Source: Tolypothrix campylonemoides VB511288 (GTDB lineage Bacteria > Cyanobacteriota > Cyanobacteriia > Cyanobacteriales > Nostocaceae). From it: a DNA stretch of 64,000 nt. The DNA is taken from positions 626,166 through 690,165 of the forward strand of contig JXCB02000033.1 in assembly GCA_000828075.3 (NCBI GenBank). Reading direction: 5' to 3'. The translations under genes were made by a program, and so were the position numbers. Under the pieces are notes generated by a model, which did no database searches, was not told the DNA's origin, and saw nothing but the letters and a program-made list of their open reading frames with translations. Positions within the stretch are counted from its first letter, which is position 1, and each line of letters begins with the position of its first letter. Shown piece after piece: positions 1-10,091 of the stretch.

Positions 1-2
1 AG

Positions 3-143
3 TTGTGGCAAACAGAGCAAGCATTTTTTCAGTATTGCTTACAAGGGGACTCTGGAGCATTACCCCTTGTCGTGATATTGTCTGCTTTGCTGCTTTTGTT
101 GCTAACTTATACCAAGTTGCACCTCAAAGAGAGAATTTTCTGA
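3..143 (+). CDS. C-terminal tail of a membrane protein, 5' end outside the window
   Basis: The third plus frame is open from the window edge to TGA at 141-143, 46 codons. It has a polar stretch, then a very hydrophobic Leu-rich segment (about residues 18-34) and a basic tail, the look of the last membrane helix of a larger protein. The last dozen codons (ending KERIF) lie in the inverted-repeat element at 109-216, so the present C-terminus and stop codon seem to come from that insertion. The family cannot be recognised. The call could be a chance open frame. Confidence 0.35.
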   Translation: MWQTEQAFFQYCLQGDSGALPLVVILSALLLLLLTYTKLHLKERIF

Positions 144-216
144 ATTAACCGCTCCAGAACGCAGAGAACACAGAGAGGAAAAAGAGAAAGTTACTTGTAT
201 GAATGCAACTTGGTAT
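109..216. repeat. Small inverted-repeat element (MITE-like), about 108 bp
   Basis: ATACCAAGTTGCA at 109-121 is repeated in perfect inverted form at 204-216. Between them is the cgcagagaacacagagagg motif, a dispersed cyanobacterial filler that also occurs at 1315-1388, 47600-47633 and 50246-50280. Length and layout match the element at 50212-50314 although the terminal sequences differ. No coding capacity. Bases 217-380 hold nothing else I can identify. Confidence 0.6.
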
Positions 217-380
217 TAGCCAGTACCAAAAAATAAATTATCCATTATGTAGTGTGGATTAAACGCTTGACAGTTGAGGTTTTATATGCAGGACTAAAGT
301 GCGCCGTAACCCACCATTGTTTTGGTACATCACTACAAATTGGAGATTTTTTTAGTTGGAAGTGCCTAAGATAATTTATT

Positions 381-2015
381 TCAGAGTCTGGCATGACGAA
401 TTATCAGACACCATGCTAGCGTTCCCGCTCCCAACAATGACGGTGTCAACCAATCACCCCAACGTACGTATAAAGTTTGAGTTTGCCGTCGATAAATTGT
501 TTCTGTATGCAGTTCGTACGTATTATGCCCAGATATCCATACCGTTTTGCCGTGGGGATTCACAAAAGCTGAATATCCTGTATTTGTTGCCCGCACTGCC
601 CATCTATCAGTTTCAATTGCCCGCATGATATCTTGTGCATGGTGCTGAGCGGGCATAGCTGCACTGTAATGGGCATCATTGGAAGCACTTAGTATAAATT
701 GCCCACCCGCAGCAGCTTGACGGCGAAATTGCCCAGAAAAAGCAGATTCGTAACAAATACCAACAATAGCGCGACCAAAAGGCGTGTCAAATACCTGATT
801 TGGCGAACCAGGAACTTGATGTTCGTCCAAAGGCGATAAACGGCTAATGATACCACCTAAAATTGATTCAAAAGGAATGTATTCCCCAATTGGAACCATT
901 TTGGCTTTGCCGTAGCGGCTTTTTATCTCACCATCGCCAGCGATCGTAAATAAACTATTTGTATAGCTGCTTCCCTGTTTGTAAAAACCGCCAATCCATG
1001 CAACCACGCCTTTTTCTCGGACTGCTGTCACTAGAGAACTACCCATAATCTGATCCTGAAAAAAAGGCAAAGCGCCTTCTGGGGTAAGCACCGCATCTAC
1101 ACCTTGATTTGCTAGTTTTAGATATCCACTGGTGTAACCTTCAATGGCGCGACGAAAACCTTCTGGATAAAGCTTGATTTCATTGGGGACATTTCCCTGA
1201 ACAATTCCCACTTTCAGGGCTGCTTCTGGGAGTTGGGCAAGAGGACGGCTGTATAAACCAAAACCGATGAGGTGGAGAGTGATAAATAGTGCTGCCGCAG
1301 TTCCAAAATAAAAGAACCGCAGAGGCGCAGAGAGCGCAGAGAAAAACTTTATTTTCTCCTCTGTGTTCTCCGTGCCTCTGTGGTTTATTAAAGCTTCAGC
1401 AATCAAGCCATTCACCGCAACAAGAGCTGCTGTTACTGCACTAGGTCCAGAAAGTTGACCAAGGTGTAAAATTACAAGATTATGCGGGCTTTGTGTGTAA
1501 GAAATGGAACTCCACCACAAAGGACCAGCACTCCAAAGAGCTTCTAAACCGCACCATAAAGCTGTGCCAATTAAGACATGAACTAAGCCATTGGGAATGG
1601 AACGGCAAAACACTCGCATGGCGATCGCCCAACTTGCAACTAACGCAGCTCCCCAAAGGGTGATGAATACCCAGCAAAACAGAGCGATCGCCAAACTCGC
1701 CAACCAAGGCACTCCCATCCAAGTCATCGGGTGAATCCCGGTAATCCAGAATAGAGCAACGCCGTGATAACCAATACCCCAAGCGAGTGATAGGAGGATA
1801 GGGGGGGATGAGTTTTTCCGTTGAAAAGAAGAACTCACAACGAATACCCATAGGGGAGCAAGGGCAATCCACCCAAAGAACCACACGCCGTAAGGTGCGA
1901 CGGTCAGCCCCATCAAAACACCACTAAATAGAGCAATCAAGTAGGGGATTAAGATTGCAAACTTGTTCCCCTGCTTCTCCTGCTCCCGTAGCTTCTTACT
2001 CTGCCTCTGCTGCAT
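381..2015 (-). CDS. lnt: Apolipoprotein N-acyltransferase
   Basis: Transfers an acyl chain to the N-terminal cysteine of lipoproteins in the inner membrane, the last step of lipoprotein maturation. The N-terminal half has several membrane helices (about residues 22-250), followed by a nitrilase-type domain. The expected Glu-Lys-Cys triad is visible: E313 in [10 protein letters not shown]370 before MVPIGEYIP and C421 in GICYES. ATG at 2015 is preferred; GTG one codon upstream is possible. The start lies inside the 3' end of gyrA (20 bp overlap), suggesting coupled expression. About 25 residues near 212-236 ([10 protein letters not shown]...) are encoded by a dispersed inverted repeat inserted in frame. 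Confidence 0.93.
   Translation of the reverse strand: MQQRQSKKLREQEKQGNKFAILIPYLIALFSGVLMGLTVAPYGVWFFGWIALAPLWVFVVSSSFQRKNSSPPILLSLAWGIGYHGVALFWITGIHPMTWMGVPWLASLAIALFCWVFITLWGAALVASWAIAMRVFCRSIPNGLVHVLIGTALWCGLEALWSAGPLWWSSISYTQSPHNLVILHLGQLSGPSAVTAALVAVNGLIAEALINHRGTENTEEKIKFFSALSAPLRFFYFGTAAALFITLHLIGFGLYSRPLAQLPEAALKVGIVQGNVPNEIKLYPEGFRRAIEGYTSGYLKLANQGVDAVLTPEGALPFFQDQIMGSSLVTAVREKGVVAWIGGFYKQGSSYTNSLFTIAGDGEIKSRYGKAKMVPIGEYIPFESILGGIISRLSPLDEHQVPGSPNQVFDTPFGRAIVGICYESAFSGQFRRQAAAGGQFILSASNDAHYSAAMPAQHHAQDIMRAIETDRWAVRATNTGYSAFVNPHGKTVWISGHNTYELHTETIYRRQTQTLYVRWGDWLTPSLLGAGTLAWCLIIRHARL
1315..1388. repeat. Dispersed inverted repeat inside lnt
   Basis: accgcagaggcgcagagag near 1316 faces an inverted partner ending in ctccgtgcctctgtggttt near 1386. 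The same cgcagag motif is found in intergenic elements at 147-182, 47600-47633 and 50246-50280. Here it is read through in the lnt frame and adds a hydrophilic loop without a stop. Confidence 0.6.
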
Positions 2016-4581
2016 CACCAGTATCGGGGGGAACGATCGCCACTCCCGTGATTACGTCATCTTCGTCTAGGCGTTGCACTCGCACTCCTGTTGCGGATCG
2101 CGATTGGACTGATATCGCATTCACTGCCTGACGGATGATGATACCACGACTGGTCACCATCATAATTTCATCGTCACTGTTGACAATGTGCAGAGTTGCC
2201 AGCTGGTCTTTGATTTTACGATTTTTGAATTTGGTTGCCGTTAGACCTTGACCGGCGCGATTTTGCAAGCGAAACTGAGCAACTGGGACACGTTTGCCGT
2301 ATCCGCCCATTGTAATCACCAACGCCCAAGGACCAGTAGTACCGTTGCCTGGGACTTCTATGGACTCTTCATTTTCAATTTCTTCTGTTTCGATTTCCTC
2401 GATTTCGGCTTCTGTGTCTGTATCTAAAGTGGCAAGAATGGCAGCCGGGAGAATATCCATTCCCACCAGTTCATCACCATTCTTGAGTTTCATCGCTTTT
2501 ACCCCACGAGTTGCCCTACCCAGGGGACGCAGTTGTTCGTGGGTGCATCTAAAGTGAATCGCCATTCCTTGACGCGAACCAATGATGACGCTGTCTTCGA
2601 CTCTGGCGCGTCGCACCCAGCGGAGTTGGTCGCCTTCTTCTAAGGATATGGCAATTAAGCCGTTAGCACGAATATTGCTAAACGCTGCTAACTCGGTTTT
2701 CTTGATATTGCCGCCCTTGGTAAGCATGACCAAATATTCATCGCTGGTAAACTCGCTCACAGGGACAATCGAGGTGATTTTCTCCTCTTTGGGAATAGGC
2801 AGCATTTGCACTATTGCTGTGCCGCGACTGGTACGGGAACTCACGGGGATTTGATACGCTTTTAGGCAGTAAACAACACCTCGTTCGCTAAAGAAGAGAA
2901 CGCTGTCATGGTCGCAGCAAGTCAAGAAATGCTCAACGCCGTCATCTTCTTTCATCTTGGCAGCTGCTTTGCCTCTGGTTGCACGGCTTTGTGCTTCAAA
3001 GGTATTCACTGCCATTCGTTTGATGTAACCTTGTTCAGTCAGCAGAATCAGAACTTTTTCATTGGCAATGAGATCACGCTCATCAATTTCTCCTTCAAGC
3101 GGTGAAATGACTGTGCGCCGAGGTGTGGCGTGTTTCTCTTTGAGCTGGGTGACTTCGTTTTGAATGATTTCTAAAATCCGCTCTCGCCGTGCCAAGATAT
3201 CCTGCAAGTTAGCAATGATTGCTTGTAATTCTTCGTGTTCGGAGCGGATTTTGTCTGCTTCTAGAGCTGTTAAACGCCGCAGTTGCATTTGCAATATCGC
3301 ATCTGCTTGCGCTTCCGAAAGCCCGTAGGTTGTGATCAACTCGCCTTTTGCCGTCGGTGCATCAGGTGCATTGCGAATTAAGCTAATAATCTCATCTAAA
3401 TGTAGCAGGGCAATTAATAACCCTTGTAGTATGTGGTCGCGTTCTTCAGCTTTCCGCAGTTCATAACGGGTGCGTCTGGTGATCGCTTCAATGCGGAAAT
3501 CCAAGAAGACTTGCAAAAACTCTTTCAGGGTGAGTATCTGGGGTTCGTCCCCATTCACCAGCGCCAGCATATTCGCCCCGAAGTTGGCTTGCAGGGGTGT
3601 TTGCTTGTAGAGGTTGTTGAGTACGACACGAGGATAAGCATCGCGCTTGAGTTCTATAACAATTCGCATCCCATCGCGATCGCTTTCATCTCGAATATCG
3701 GCAATTCCCTCTATTCTCTTTTCGTTCACCATCTCGGCAATTTTTTCAATCAGCGCCGCCTTGTTGGTTTGGTAAGGCAATTCGGTGATGATAATTGCTT
3801 CTCTATCAGGGCGTCCCCGTTGTTCAATAGTTTCAATTGTAGCCACCCCGCGCATGGTAATCGAACCGCGCCCGGTGGTGTAAGCTTCTTTAATTGCCGT
3901 CGTCCCTAAAATCTGACCTCCTGTAGGAAAGTCAGGTCCGGGGATATACTGCATTAACTGAATATCGGTTATTTCTGGGTTTTCAATCAGTGCTACCAAC
4001 CCATCAATTAATTCACCCAAGTTGTGCGGGGGGATGTTGGTTGCCATACCCACCGCAATACCAGAGGAACCATTAAGCAGCAACTGCGGAATACGTGCTG
4101 GCAAAACTGTGGGTTCTTGCTGCGAAGCATCAAAGTTATCGATGAAATCGACTGTTTCCGATTCGATATCTTGCAGAAGAGCATCGCTGGTTAAAGCTTC
4201 CAAGCGGCATTCTGTGTATCGCATTGCCGCTGGTGGATCGTTGTCTACCGAACCGAAGTTTCCATGCCCTGCGATCAGGGGAGATCTCATGGAAAAATCC
4301 TGCGCCATCCGTACCAAAGCGTCATAGACTGCTGTGTCGCCATGCGGGTGATATTTACCCAACACTTCCCCTACCACACGAGCGCATTTACGAAAGGGGC
4401 GATCAGCGCTCAACCCTAGTTCATGCATTGCGTAGAGAATGCGACGATGCACAGGTTTCAGACCATCCCTGGCGTCTGGTAGTGCCCGACCGACTATTAC
4501 GCTCATCGCGTATTCCAAATATGACCGGGACATCTCATTCCGCAGATCTGTTGGGATAATCCTCTCCTGAGAGGTTGTCAT
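1996..4581 (-). CDS. gyrA: DNA gyrase subunit A (type IIA topoisomerase)
   Basis: Breaks and rejoins DNA with GyrB to introduce negative supercoils. The 861 residues are the normal length. The N-terminal breakage-reunion domain has the catalytic tyrosine Y122 in [10 protein letters not shown], and the quinolone region reads [10 protein letters not shown], with Thr at position 83 (E. coli numbering) where many species have Ser. The C-terminal beta-pinwheel begins near residue 510; its GyrA-box equivalent is degenerate (QSRATRGK). An acidic insert (about 728-755, rich in E, I and T) interrupts the C-terminal domain. The degenerate box leaves a topoisomerase IV-like A subunit possible, but gyrase is the usual reading in cyanobacteria. 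lnt overlaps the 3' end. Confidence 0.93.
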   Translation of the reverse strand: MTTSQERIIPTDLRNEMSRSYLEYAMSVIVGRALPDARDGLKPVHRRILYAMHELGLSADRPFRKCARVVGEVLGKYHPHGDTAVYDALVRMAQDFSMRSPLIAGHGNFGSVDNDPPAAMRYTECRLEALTSDALLQDIESETVDFIDNFDASQQEPTVLPARIPQLLLNGSSGIAVGMATNIPPHNLGELIDGLVALIENPEITDIQLMQYIPGPDFPTGGQILGTTAIKEAYTTGRGSITMRGVATIETIEQRGRPDREAIIITELPYQTNKAALIEKIAEMVNEKRIEGIADIRDESDRDGMRIVIELKRDAYPRVVLNNLYKQTPLQANFGANMLALVNGDEPQILTLKEFLQVFLDFRIEAITRRTRYELRKAEERDHILQGLLIALLHLDEIISLIRNAPDAPTAKGELITTYGLSEAQADAILQMQLRRLTALEADKIRSEHEELQAIIANLQDILARRERILEIIQNEVTQLKEKHATPRRTVISPLEGEIDERDLIANEKVLILLTEQGYIKRMAVNTFEAQSRATRGKAAAKMKEDDGVEHFLTCCDHDSVLFFSERGVVYCLKAYQIPVSSRTSRGTAIVQMLPIPKEEKITSIVPVSEFTSDEYLVMLTKGGNIKKTELAAFSNIRANGLIAISLEEGDQLRWVRRARVEDSVIIGSRQGMAIHFRCTHEQLRPLGRATRGVKAMKLKNGDELVGMDILPAAILATLDTDTEAEIEEIETEEIENEESIEVPGNGTTGPWALVITMGGYGKRVPVAQFRLQNRAGQGLTATKFKNRKIKDQLATLHIVNSDDEIMMVTSRGIIIRQAVNAISVQSRSATGVRVQRLDEDDVITGVAIVPPDTGDAAEAE

Positions 4582-4720
4582 AACCTAAAAAACTCCAAAA
4601 TTTGCAAATTTTAGCCGTTATACTGAGAAAAGAGCAAAAATATTCCTAATTATTGCTGAATAATTGACGTAATTTGATACAATTTTAACATATACTCCTG
4701 TTTTCTGCCTTGTCCGGGAA

Positions 4721-4761
4721 CACTTAACAGTGAAAAAAAACAGTTTTTAAGCTGTTAAGTG
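4721..4761. terminator. Inverted repeat between clc stop and gyrA start
   Basis: CACTTAACAG at 4721-4730 and CTGTTAAGTG at 4752-4761 are perfect inverted partners around an A/T-rich loop. It sits just downstream of the minus-strand channel gene (stop at 4777) and upstream of gyrA, so it could end the channel transcript or act as a gyrA leader hairpin. No clean U tract follows the stem. Confidence 0.35.
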
Positions 4762-4776
4762 CTAGCTAATAACTAA

Positions 4777-6081
4777 TTACTCATGACCGATGAGTGCTTC
4801 TTGCCGAGACTTAAGTTGAGATGCAATAAAAGGGGCTTTGGGCGCAAGAAAAAATCCAATCAAACTAGCAAATAGGATTGGAGTAAAGGGACTGAAGTTG
4901 GTCAATTTTGAGAGGAGCAAAGTTGTACTAACAGGTGTACGCGTTATAGAAGCGTTGATAGCTGCCATTGTACAAATCATGGAGAGCGTAGGATTAAGTC
5001 CAGGAATTAAGACTGCTACAGCTTTACCGACACAAGCGCCAGTGAAAAATAAAGGGATGATAAATCCACCACGCCATCCACCAGTGACAGTCATGCTAAT
5101 GGCAGCCATTTTAGCCAAAGCAAGCGCCAGCAAGAAAAGAGCAGGAAAGCTTTGATTGACAACCTCATCTAACTCCTCATGTCCAAAATAACGGGTGAGA
5201 GGTAAAATAGTTGCTAAAATGCCCAGTCCCAGTCCTGCGATGGTTGTGCGTAGATAAATTGGTCCACCAATCAAGGCAAAAACTCGGTCACATAAGCGAA
5301 AAATGCCCATAAAAATCCATCCTGCCACTACCCCGACAATTCCAAACATGATAGCTACGGCAAAATCATCAATGCTATCTAGGTGGTACTGAGGAAAATG
5401 CCAGGTAGGTGCAATGCCCAAATGTGTAATTGCTGCAAAGACGAGATAACTAGCGCAACTTGAAACAATCGCTGGCATCAGGGCTTCGTAATACTCCACA
5501 ATATGCTGGTGATGCAAAATTTCTAGGGCGAACATAGCGCCGCCAAGAGGTGCGCCAAACAAAGCAGTAAAACCCGCAGCCATCGCCGCCAAACTCATAG
5601 ATCTAACGTCTTCACCTTGGAGTCTTAAACGGTCAGCAACCCAAGTGCCAAACGAACCTGTAACCTGTACCAGTGGTGCTTCTGGTCCAGCACTCCCGCC
5701 AGCTGATATGCTGACCAGGGAAGCAAGAATCATTGAAGGATTTTTGCGAGCATCCAGCCGTCCGCCCTGAAAATGGATGTTATCAACTATGACGCCAATT
5801 TCACCAGGATTCCCAAGGTAATGAATCACCACACCGATAATTAAACCAGCCAGTGGCATCACGAACAGCAGACTAGGACCCTGAAATTTTTGGAGTCCAT
5901 GAATCATCAGTTCTAGGACATTCCAGTACAGCCCAGCAAATAAACCACAAAAAGTTCCGACAACAGCCCAGCGTAAAACCCAGCGCGAAATCATGAAAGG
6001 ATTACGCCTTGCTAGTCCTAAAAGCTGAGAAAATGCCAAGCGTTGAGTTTGCTCTGTAGAGGGGCGCTTGTTTGGTAGCAC
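4777..6081 (-). CDS. ClC-family chloride channel or transporter
   Basis: Integral membrane protein of 434 residues with about ten hydrophobic segments. The ClC signatures are a GGSAGPEAPL stretch near residue 127 and GGWRGGFIIP near residue 338. In E. coli ClC-ec1 the first motif is GREGP, with the gating glutamate third; aligned here it reads GSAGP, so the gate position is Ala. That variant is seen in a separate group of bacterial ClC proteins and suggests different gating or coupling. Start is GTG at 6081 with CAGGA upstream. No regulatory CBS domains. Bases 6092-6305 hold a C/T-rich tandem repeat. Confidence 0.88.
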   Translation of the reverse strand: MLPNKRPSTEQTQRLAFSQLLGLARRNPFMISRWVLRWAVVGTFCGLFAGLYWNVLELMIHGLQKFQGPSLLFVMPLAGLIIGVVIHYLGNPGEIGVIVDNIHFQGGRLDARKNPSMILASLVSISAGGSAGPEAPLVQVTGSFGTWVADRLRLQGEDVRSMSLAAMAAGFTALFGAPLGGAMFALEILHHQHIVEYYEALMPAIVSSCASYLVFAAITHLGIAPTWHFPQYHLDSIDDFAVAIMFGIVGVVAGWIFMGIFRLCDRVFALIGGPIYLRTTIAGLGLGILATILPLTRYFGHEELDEVVNQSFPALFLLALALAKMAAISMTVTGGWRGGFIIPLFFTGACVGKAVAVLIPGLNPTLSMICTMAAINASITRTPVSTTLLLSKLTNFSPFTPILFASLIGFFLAPKAPFIASQLKSRQEALIGHE

Positions 6082-6149
6082 TGCTGATTTTCCTGTTTAA
6101 ATGAAACGAAAGTTACAAAAATTTTACAATTTTTATGCTTACTTTCATC

Positions 6150-6226
6150 CCCCTCACTCCCTCACCCCCTCCCTCCCTCACTCCTTCACTCCTTCCCTCC
6201 CTCCCTCCCTCCCTCTCTCCCTCATC
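6150..6226. repeat. CCCTCACT/CCCTCC tandem repeat
   Basis: A run of CTCACTCCCTCACTCC-type units, partly decayed to CCCTCCCT. It is the complement of the GGGAGTGA period-8 repeat at 11380-11412, 19009-19082, 22836-22872 and 27651-27702, with a related tract at 55829-55868. It lies between the divergent channel gene and the small gene at 6306. Confidence 0.7.
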
Positions 6227-6305
6227 CCCAATCTAAGCCCCAAGATAGTGTGTGCCTCGCAACAGGAGAGTTTAAGCTGAGGCGTGTAAGGTTGGGTAAA
6301 CAATC

Positions 6306-6527
6306 ATGTATAGCGACGAAACAACTCCTAATCAAGCTGAAAAGACAAATCCCCAAAGCCATGAATCCGATTTAAGCCCGGAACTGCGTGATAGAATCAA
6401 GCACCCGCCCAAAATGGACGATGTATTGCTGGATCTATCAGCAGATGAACGTAGGGGTAACCAAGCAGTAGTACCGGACATGCTTGATGAACCAACCGAT
6501 GAAATGATTGGATTCACCAAAGAGTAG
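6306..6527 (+). CDS. Small acidic conserved-looking protein of unknown function
   Basis: Seventy-three residues, rich in Asp, Glu and Pro, with no membrane segment or cysteine. Composition and ordered codon use look coding. It lies 48 bp upstream of the deacetylase-like gene on the same strand, so the two may be cotranscribed. I do not recognise a domain; likely intrinsically disordered. Confidence 0.6.
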   Translation: MYSDETTPNQAEKTNPQSHESDLSPELRDRIKHPPKMDDVLLDLSADERRGNQAVVPDMLDEPTDEMIGFTKE

Positions 6528-6575
6528 TAAGGATACAATTTCATTCAGTATCTAGCTGCCAACCTTTTTCGCCCT

Positions 6576-7493
6576 ATGCTGAGCGTCATTTATTCCGAAG
6601 AGTTTCTGGATCATAAAACTGGGTCTTTTCATCCAGAGAAACCAGAACGCCTAACGGCGATCGCCACCGCCCTAAAACAAGCTGCGTTTGCACAACACAT
6701 TGAATGGTGCTTACCCACTCCACCCGACAAGCGCCCTCTCATGTCTGTGTTGTCACAAGCACACACAGAACGCTACATCAAAAAACTCCAAGAAATTGCT
6801 CTTGCTGGCGGCGGTTATTTGGATGGAGACACGCCAATTTCGCCGCGCAGTTATGATGTTGCTTTGTTGGCGGTGAGTGCTTGGTTGGATGGAGTTGATG
6901 CTGTGCTAGCAACGGGTAAACCAGCATTTGTGCTGGCGCGTCCACCAGGACATCACGCCGAAAGTGATGCAGGAATGGGATTTTGCTTATTTTCTAATGC
7001 GGCGATCGCTGCTCTTTATGCGTTGCAACAACCAGGAATTCACCGTGTCGCCATTCTTGACTGGGACGTGCATCACGGGAATGGTACACAGGCGATCGTA
7101 GAAAATCACCCACAAATCGCCTACTGTTCCCTGCATCAGTACCCCTGCTATCCAGGGACTGGACATTATACAGAGCGAGGTTTTCATAACAATGTGTTAA
7201 ATTTGCCGTTTCCTCCTGGTAGCGATATCGAGGTATACCAACCAGTTTTTGAAACAAAAGTTGTGCCTTTTCTATCGAATTTTCAGCCAGATTTACTGAT
7301 TGTGAGTGCAGGTTATGACGCCAACGCCGATGATCCCTTAGCTAGTATAAATTTACAACCGCAAGATTATGGTTTATTCACAGATTATTGTCTGGGAATA
7401 ACCCGTAAAATTTTGTTTGGCTTGGAAGGGGGTTACGATTTTGACGCACTTGCCAAATCTGTTTTAGCAACAATTGAGCGTTGTATTGTGTGA
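6576..7493 (+). CDS. Histone deacetylase-family amidohydrolase
   Basis: A zinc (or iron) dependent deacetylase of the class II HDAC / acetylpolyamine amidohydrolase / AcuC superfamily. The active site is complete: the tandem histidines H126-H127 in RPPGHHAE, metal ligands D164 and H166 in LDWDVHHGNG, D248 in SAGYDANADDP, and the transition-state tyrosine Y287 in GLEGGYD. At 305 residues it is a single catalytic domain without extra modules. In bacteria such enzymes act on acetylated polyamines, small molecules or acetyl-lysine; the substrate cannot be told from sequence. Confidence 0.9.
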   Translation: MLSVIYSEEFLDHKTGSFHPEKPERLTAIATALKQAAFAQHIEWCLPTPPDKRPLMSVLSQAHTERYIKKLQEIALAGGGYLDGDTPISPRSYDVALLAVSAWLDGVDAVLATGKPAFVLARPPGHHAESDAGMGFCLFSNAAIAALYALQQPGIHRVAILDWDVHHGNGTQAIVENHPQIAYCSLHQYPCYPGTGHYTERGFHNNVLNLPFPPGSDIEVYQPVFETKVVPFLSNFQPDLLIVSAGYDANADDPLASINLQPQDYGLFTDYCLGITRKILFGLEGGYDFDALAKSVLATIERCIV

Positions 7494-7907
7494 GAACTCA
7501 GTCAAAAACGTAACTATCCACCTAGGCGTAAATAGTTAAACAACCCAACTTTTCGCAACATCAAGATGACCGCTATCTTCGTTGTCCATTCTACTAACAG
7601 GTTTTGACCACACCCTAAGTACAGCTTTGCATAAGTTCGTAACTTTTTTAAACGCAGAGGAACGCGCTTGGTAGCGCAGCCAAAAGTTCTGCAGGAGGGC
7701 TTCGCGGCTCGACTGAGCTTCGCCGAACTCCGAACGGTTTCCCGACCTAGGGAACTTTTCAAGACAAAGGGACGCAGAGCCTTGCCAAATTTAATCCGCT
7801 ACGAATTAATAAAATGCTGTACTAAGCACACAGATGTATGCAGGGGGAAGCGATGCTCCGGAGGAGCCGCTTCGCGAACGGCGATTAAGCTCTGTCAAAT
7901 GATCAAG
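7494..7907. other. Intergenic region with dispersed GC-rich repeat
   Basis: No convincing gene. From about 7650 to 7890 it carries pieces of a dispersed repeat (aacgcgcttggtagcgcagc, cttcgcggctcgactgag, cccgacctagggaac, gcttcgcgaacggcg). The cctagggaac and cgaagcg motifs recur at 31560-31900. Open frames over it are repeat translations. Confidence 0.55.
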
Positions 7908-8387
7908 CTATTTCTCAGGAGATTTTAAAGCTTGATCTAGCACCTGGCGAGCCTGTTCTGCTTTTGCTCTTGCTTCTTGATAACGCAGATTAGCTTGGGC
8001 ATAATTTTTGAGAACTTTAAAACCTTCTTTGAGGCGAGTAATTTCCTCCTCACTCACAGATTTATCTGAAAATAAAACGTCAACCGCCTTGCGAACTTCC
8101 ATCGCTTCAGTGCGTGACTCCTGCACTTTCAACTTGAGGGTGGCTAGGTTGCTCAAAACCTGGACAGCCTGTGTAATGGCGTCCTCATCGCTAGCGGTTT
8201 CGGTTGACGTTTCTTTGACTTCAATAAGTTGTTGAGGACCAAATCCATCTTCCAGTTCCGTAGGTAACTGACCTTCATCCATCAGTTTCATCAACTGATC
8301 CATTGCTTTTTCACGCGCTTTTGCTGAATCTTTACCAGGAACAGAGAGGATGATTTCTGGGCTTTGAGCAAGAGTGTACTGAACCAT
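7908..8387 (-). CDS. Coiled-coil protein of unknown function
   Basis: 159 residues, no signal peptide and no cysteines. The first 30 residues (MVQYTLAQSPEIILSV) look like a short globular or beta segment; residues 30-159 are charged, Ala/Glu/Lys rich and strongly helical, with heptad-like spacing in the last 60 residues. I do not recognise a family; such proteins are common among conserved cyanobacterial unknowns. It is encoded alone between the deacetylase and the HEAT-repeat gene. Confidence 0.65.
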   Translation of the reverse strand: MVQYTLAQSPEIILSVPGKDSAKAREKAMDQLMKLMDEGQLPTELEDGFGPQQLIEVKETSTETASDEDAITQAVQVLSNLATLKLKVQESRTEAMEVRKAVDVLFSDKSVSEEEITRLKEGFKVLKNYAQANLRYQEARAKAEQARQVLDQALKSPEK

Positions 8388-8539
8388 AATTAAGCAGAAA
8401 ATTTGCTAGTAAACCAAGCCAGGGTAATAATTTTAACGCGAAACTAAGCTGCAAAACCAGCAAAACAGAATCTATTGTTATCTTCTTAGTACAACTTTAG
8501 TACAAATATATTATCATAAGACAAAAGAATAGCACTGAT

Positions 8540-9832
8540 TCACATCTTGTACGCCTTAGAACCTAAAGAGCGGGAGAGTTTTTCTTTTTTGAGGAAATTA
8601 ACACAGCGATCTAAACGTTTTTTTCCTTCGTCTGCAAACACATTCGGAGATATAATAAACTCAGCCTTAGCTTCTACAATTTTTAAAGCTGTTTCCAAGT
8701 CGGATATGGCTTTGTCCAAATCCTGATTCGATAGTTTACTTGCGTTATCCTGCCAATTTTCAGCGATACGTCCCAAGCTTTGAGTTACACCATACCACGA
8801 AAGTGTCTCGTCCTGCAAAGCTTCAATAAGTGCGGGGACTGCAGATGTTGCTTTTTCACCTATGTTTTCCAAAGCAGAAACAGCACTGGAGCGTACTTGC
8901 GGATCCTTTTCATTTGTCAAAGCTTCAATCAATGCAGGAACTGCGGATGCTGCTTTTTCACCCATGTTTCTCAAGGCTAGGGCAGCATTGGAGCGAACTT
9001 CCACATTTTTATCCTGTTTGAAAGCTTCAATGAGTGCAGAAACTGCAGATGCAGCTTCTTCATTATTGCCTTGCCCGATACTAATCCTTGATAGGACTTG
9101 AACAGCACCTAAGCGAACTTTCTCATCAGAGTCTTGCAATGCTTTAGTTAGGACAGGGACAATTGATGCCGTATCTGAACCGATAACTCCTAAGGCACTG
9201 GTAGCATATGAGCGAACTTGCTCATGTTCGTCTTTTAGTAATTCCATCAGTACAGGAATTGCTGCTTTGAGTTCGGGAATGAGTTCCCCGTTCGTACCAT
9301 CACTGCTGTAAGAAAAACTCAAAGATTGAAAAGCATTTATGGCAGCTAGGCGAACTTCTGTATCGCTATCTTTCAATGCTGCAATTACAGCAGGCGTAAC
9401 TGCTTTGACTTCTGGGGTAGATTTATTGAAGTCGTTGCCAGCAATGCGAATCAAGGCTGAGACAGCACAAACGCGAACTTCCGGATCTGGATCATTTTTT
9501 GACGCTCTCGTTAAGTTTGGAATTACCGATGAAGCAGCTTTTTTATCAACGATTCCCAAAAGATGAGCAGCATCGGCGCGTAGTTTTGTATCTTGGTTTT
9601 GTAATCCTTTAATCAACTCAGGAACCGCTTTTGAACCAATTCTTCGCAAAGCTCTAGCTGTTCTTTCAGAACCACAATAGTTCCGGTTTGACTCGTAGAA
9701 GCTTGAAACGAACCCTGATATATGCTCTGTCTCTTGCCCTCTAGCGTTACTTACAGTCAGCAACACAGATAATGAGAGGCACAAAAATGAAATTAACGCT
9801 ATCCAAAATCTTGTAAGTTCCCAGTTGAGCAT
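8540..9832 (-). CDS. Secreted or periplasmic HEAT-repeat protein
   Basis: 430 residues from ATG 9832, chosen because AGAGGT lies just upstream; a TTG six codons earlier is less likely. A hydrophobic N-terminus (about residues 5-30) is a signal peptide or anchor. Residues 55-365 are about eight to nine PBS-lyase-type HEAT repeats of roughly 37-39 residues, each with a pattern such as VPALIEAL...DEKVRLGAVQVL. Repeats of this kind form an alpha-solenoid for protein binding and also occur in phycobilin lyases, but those are cytoplasmic and the export signal argues against that role. The last 65 residues are helical and not repetitive. Confidence 0.85.
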   Translation of the reverse strand: MLNWELTRFWIALISFLCLSLSVLLTVSNARGQETEHISGFVSSFYESNRNYCGSERTARALRRIGSKAVPELIKGLQNQDTKLRADAAHLLGIVDKKAASSVIPNLTRASKNDPDPEVRVCAVSALIRIAGNDFNKSTPEVKAVTPAVIAALKDSDTEVRLAAINAFQSLSFSYSSDGTNGELIPELKAAIPVLMELLKDEHEQVRSYATSALGVIGSDTASIVPVLTKALQDSDEKVRLGAVQVLSRISIGQGNNEEAASAVSALIEAFKQDKNVEVRSNAALALRNMGEKAASAVPALIEALTNEKDPQVRSSAVSALENIGEKATSAVPALIEALQDETLSWYGVTQSLGRIAENWQDNASKLSNQDLDKAISDLETALKIVEAKAEFIISPNVFADEGKKRLDRCVNFLKKEKLSRSLGSKAYKM

Positions 9833-10091
9833 GATACCTCTTTTTTGCAAAGCTGAGTCAGGCGATCGCTACTTTTTCAGCTAAAGATTATTTCTAGTTG
9901 AAGCGCAATGACGGATTAATTGTCTCATTAAATAAGTCTTGAGAGTACCGTCCCCTAGTGTGCCCAGTTGCGTCAGTCCTGATTCTTCCACACAGGTAAG
10001 ACATGACCTCTCGTCGCACCTTGCCAAGTTCTTAAAAATCAAACTTTATACTAGAAGAAGTAAGAGTATTTTTCGCTGCGAGGGAAGAGCG

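Noticed and set aside
1480..1884. A 134-codon minus-strand frame inside lnt
   Set aside because: Out-of-frame shadow of lnt; the lnt reading has the full catalytic triad.
3433..3909. A 158-codon plus-strand open frame antisense to gyrA
   Set aside because: It is entirely within the intact, well-conserved gyrA gene and has no ribosome-binding site or recognisable domain; a codon-bias shadow.
6150..6226. Possible CRISPR array in the period-8 tracts
   Set aside because: Units are 8 bp and contiguous, with no spacers and no cas genes nearby.
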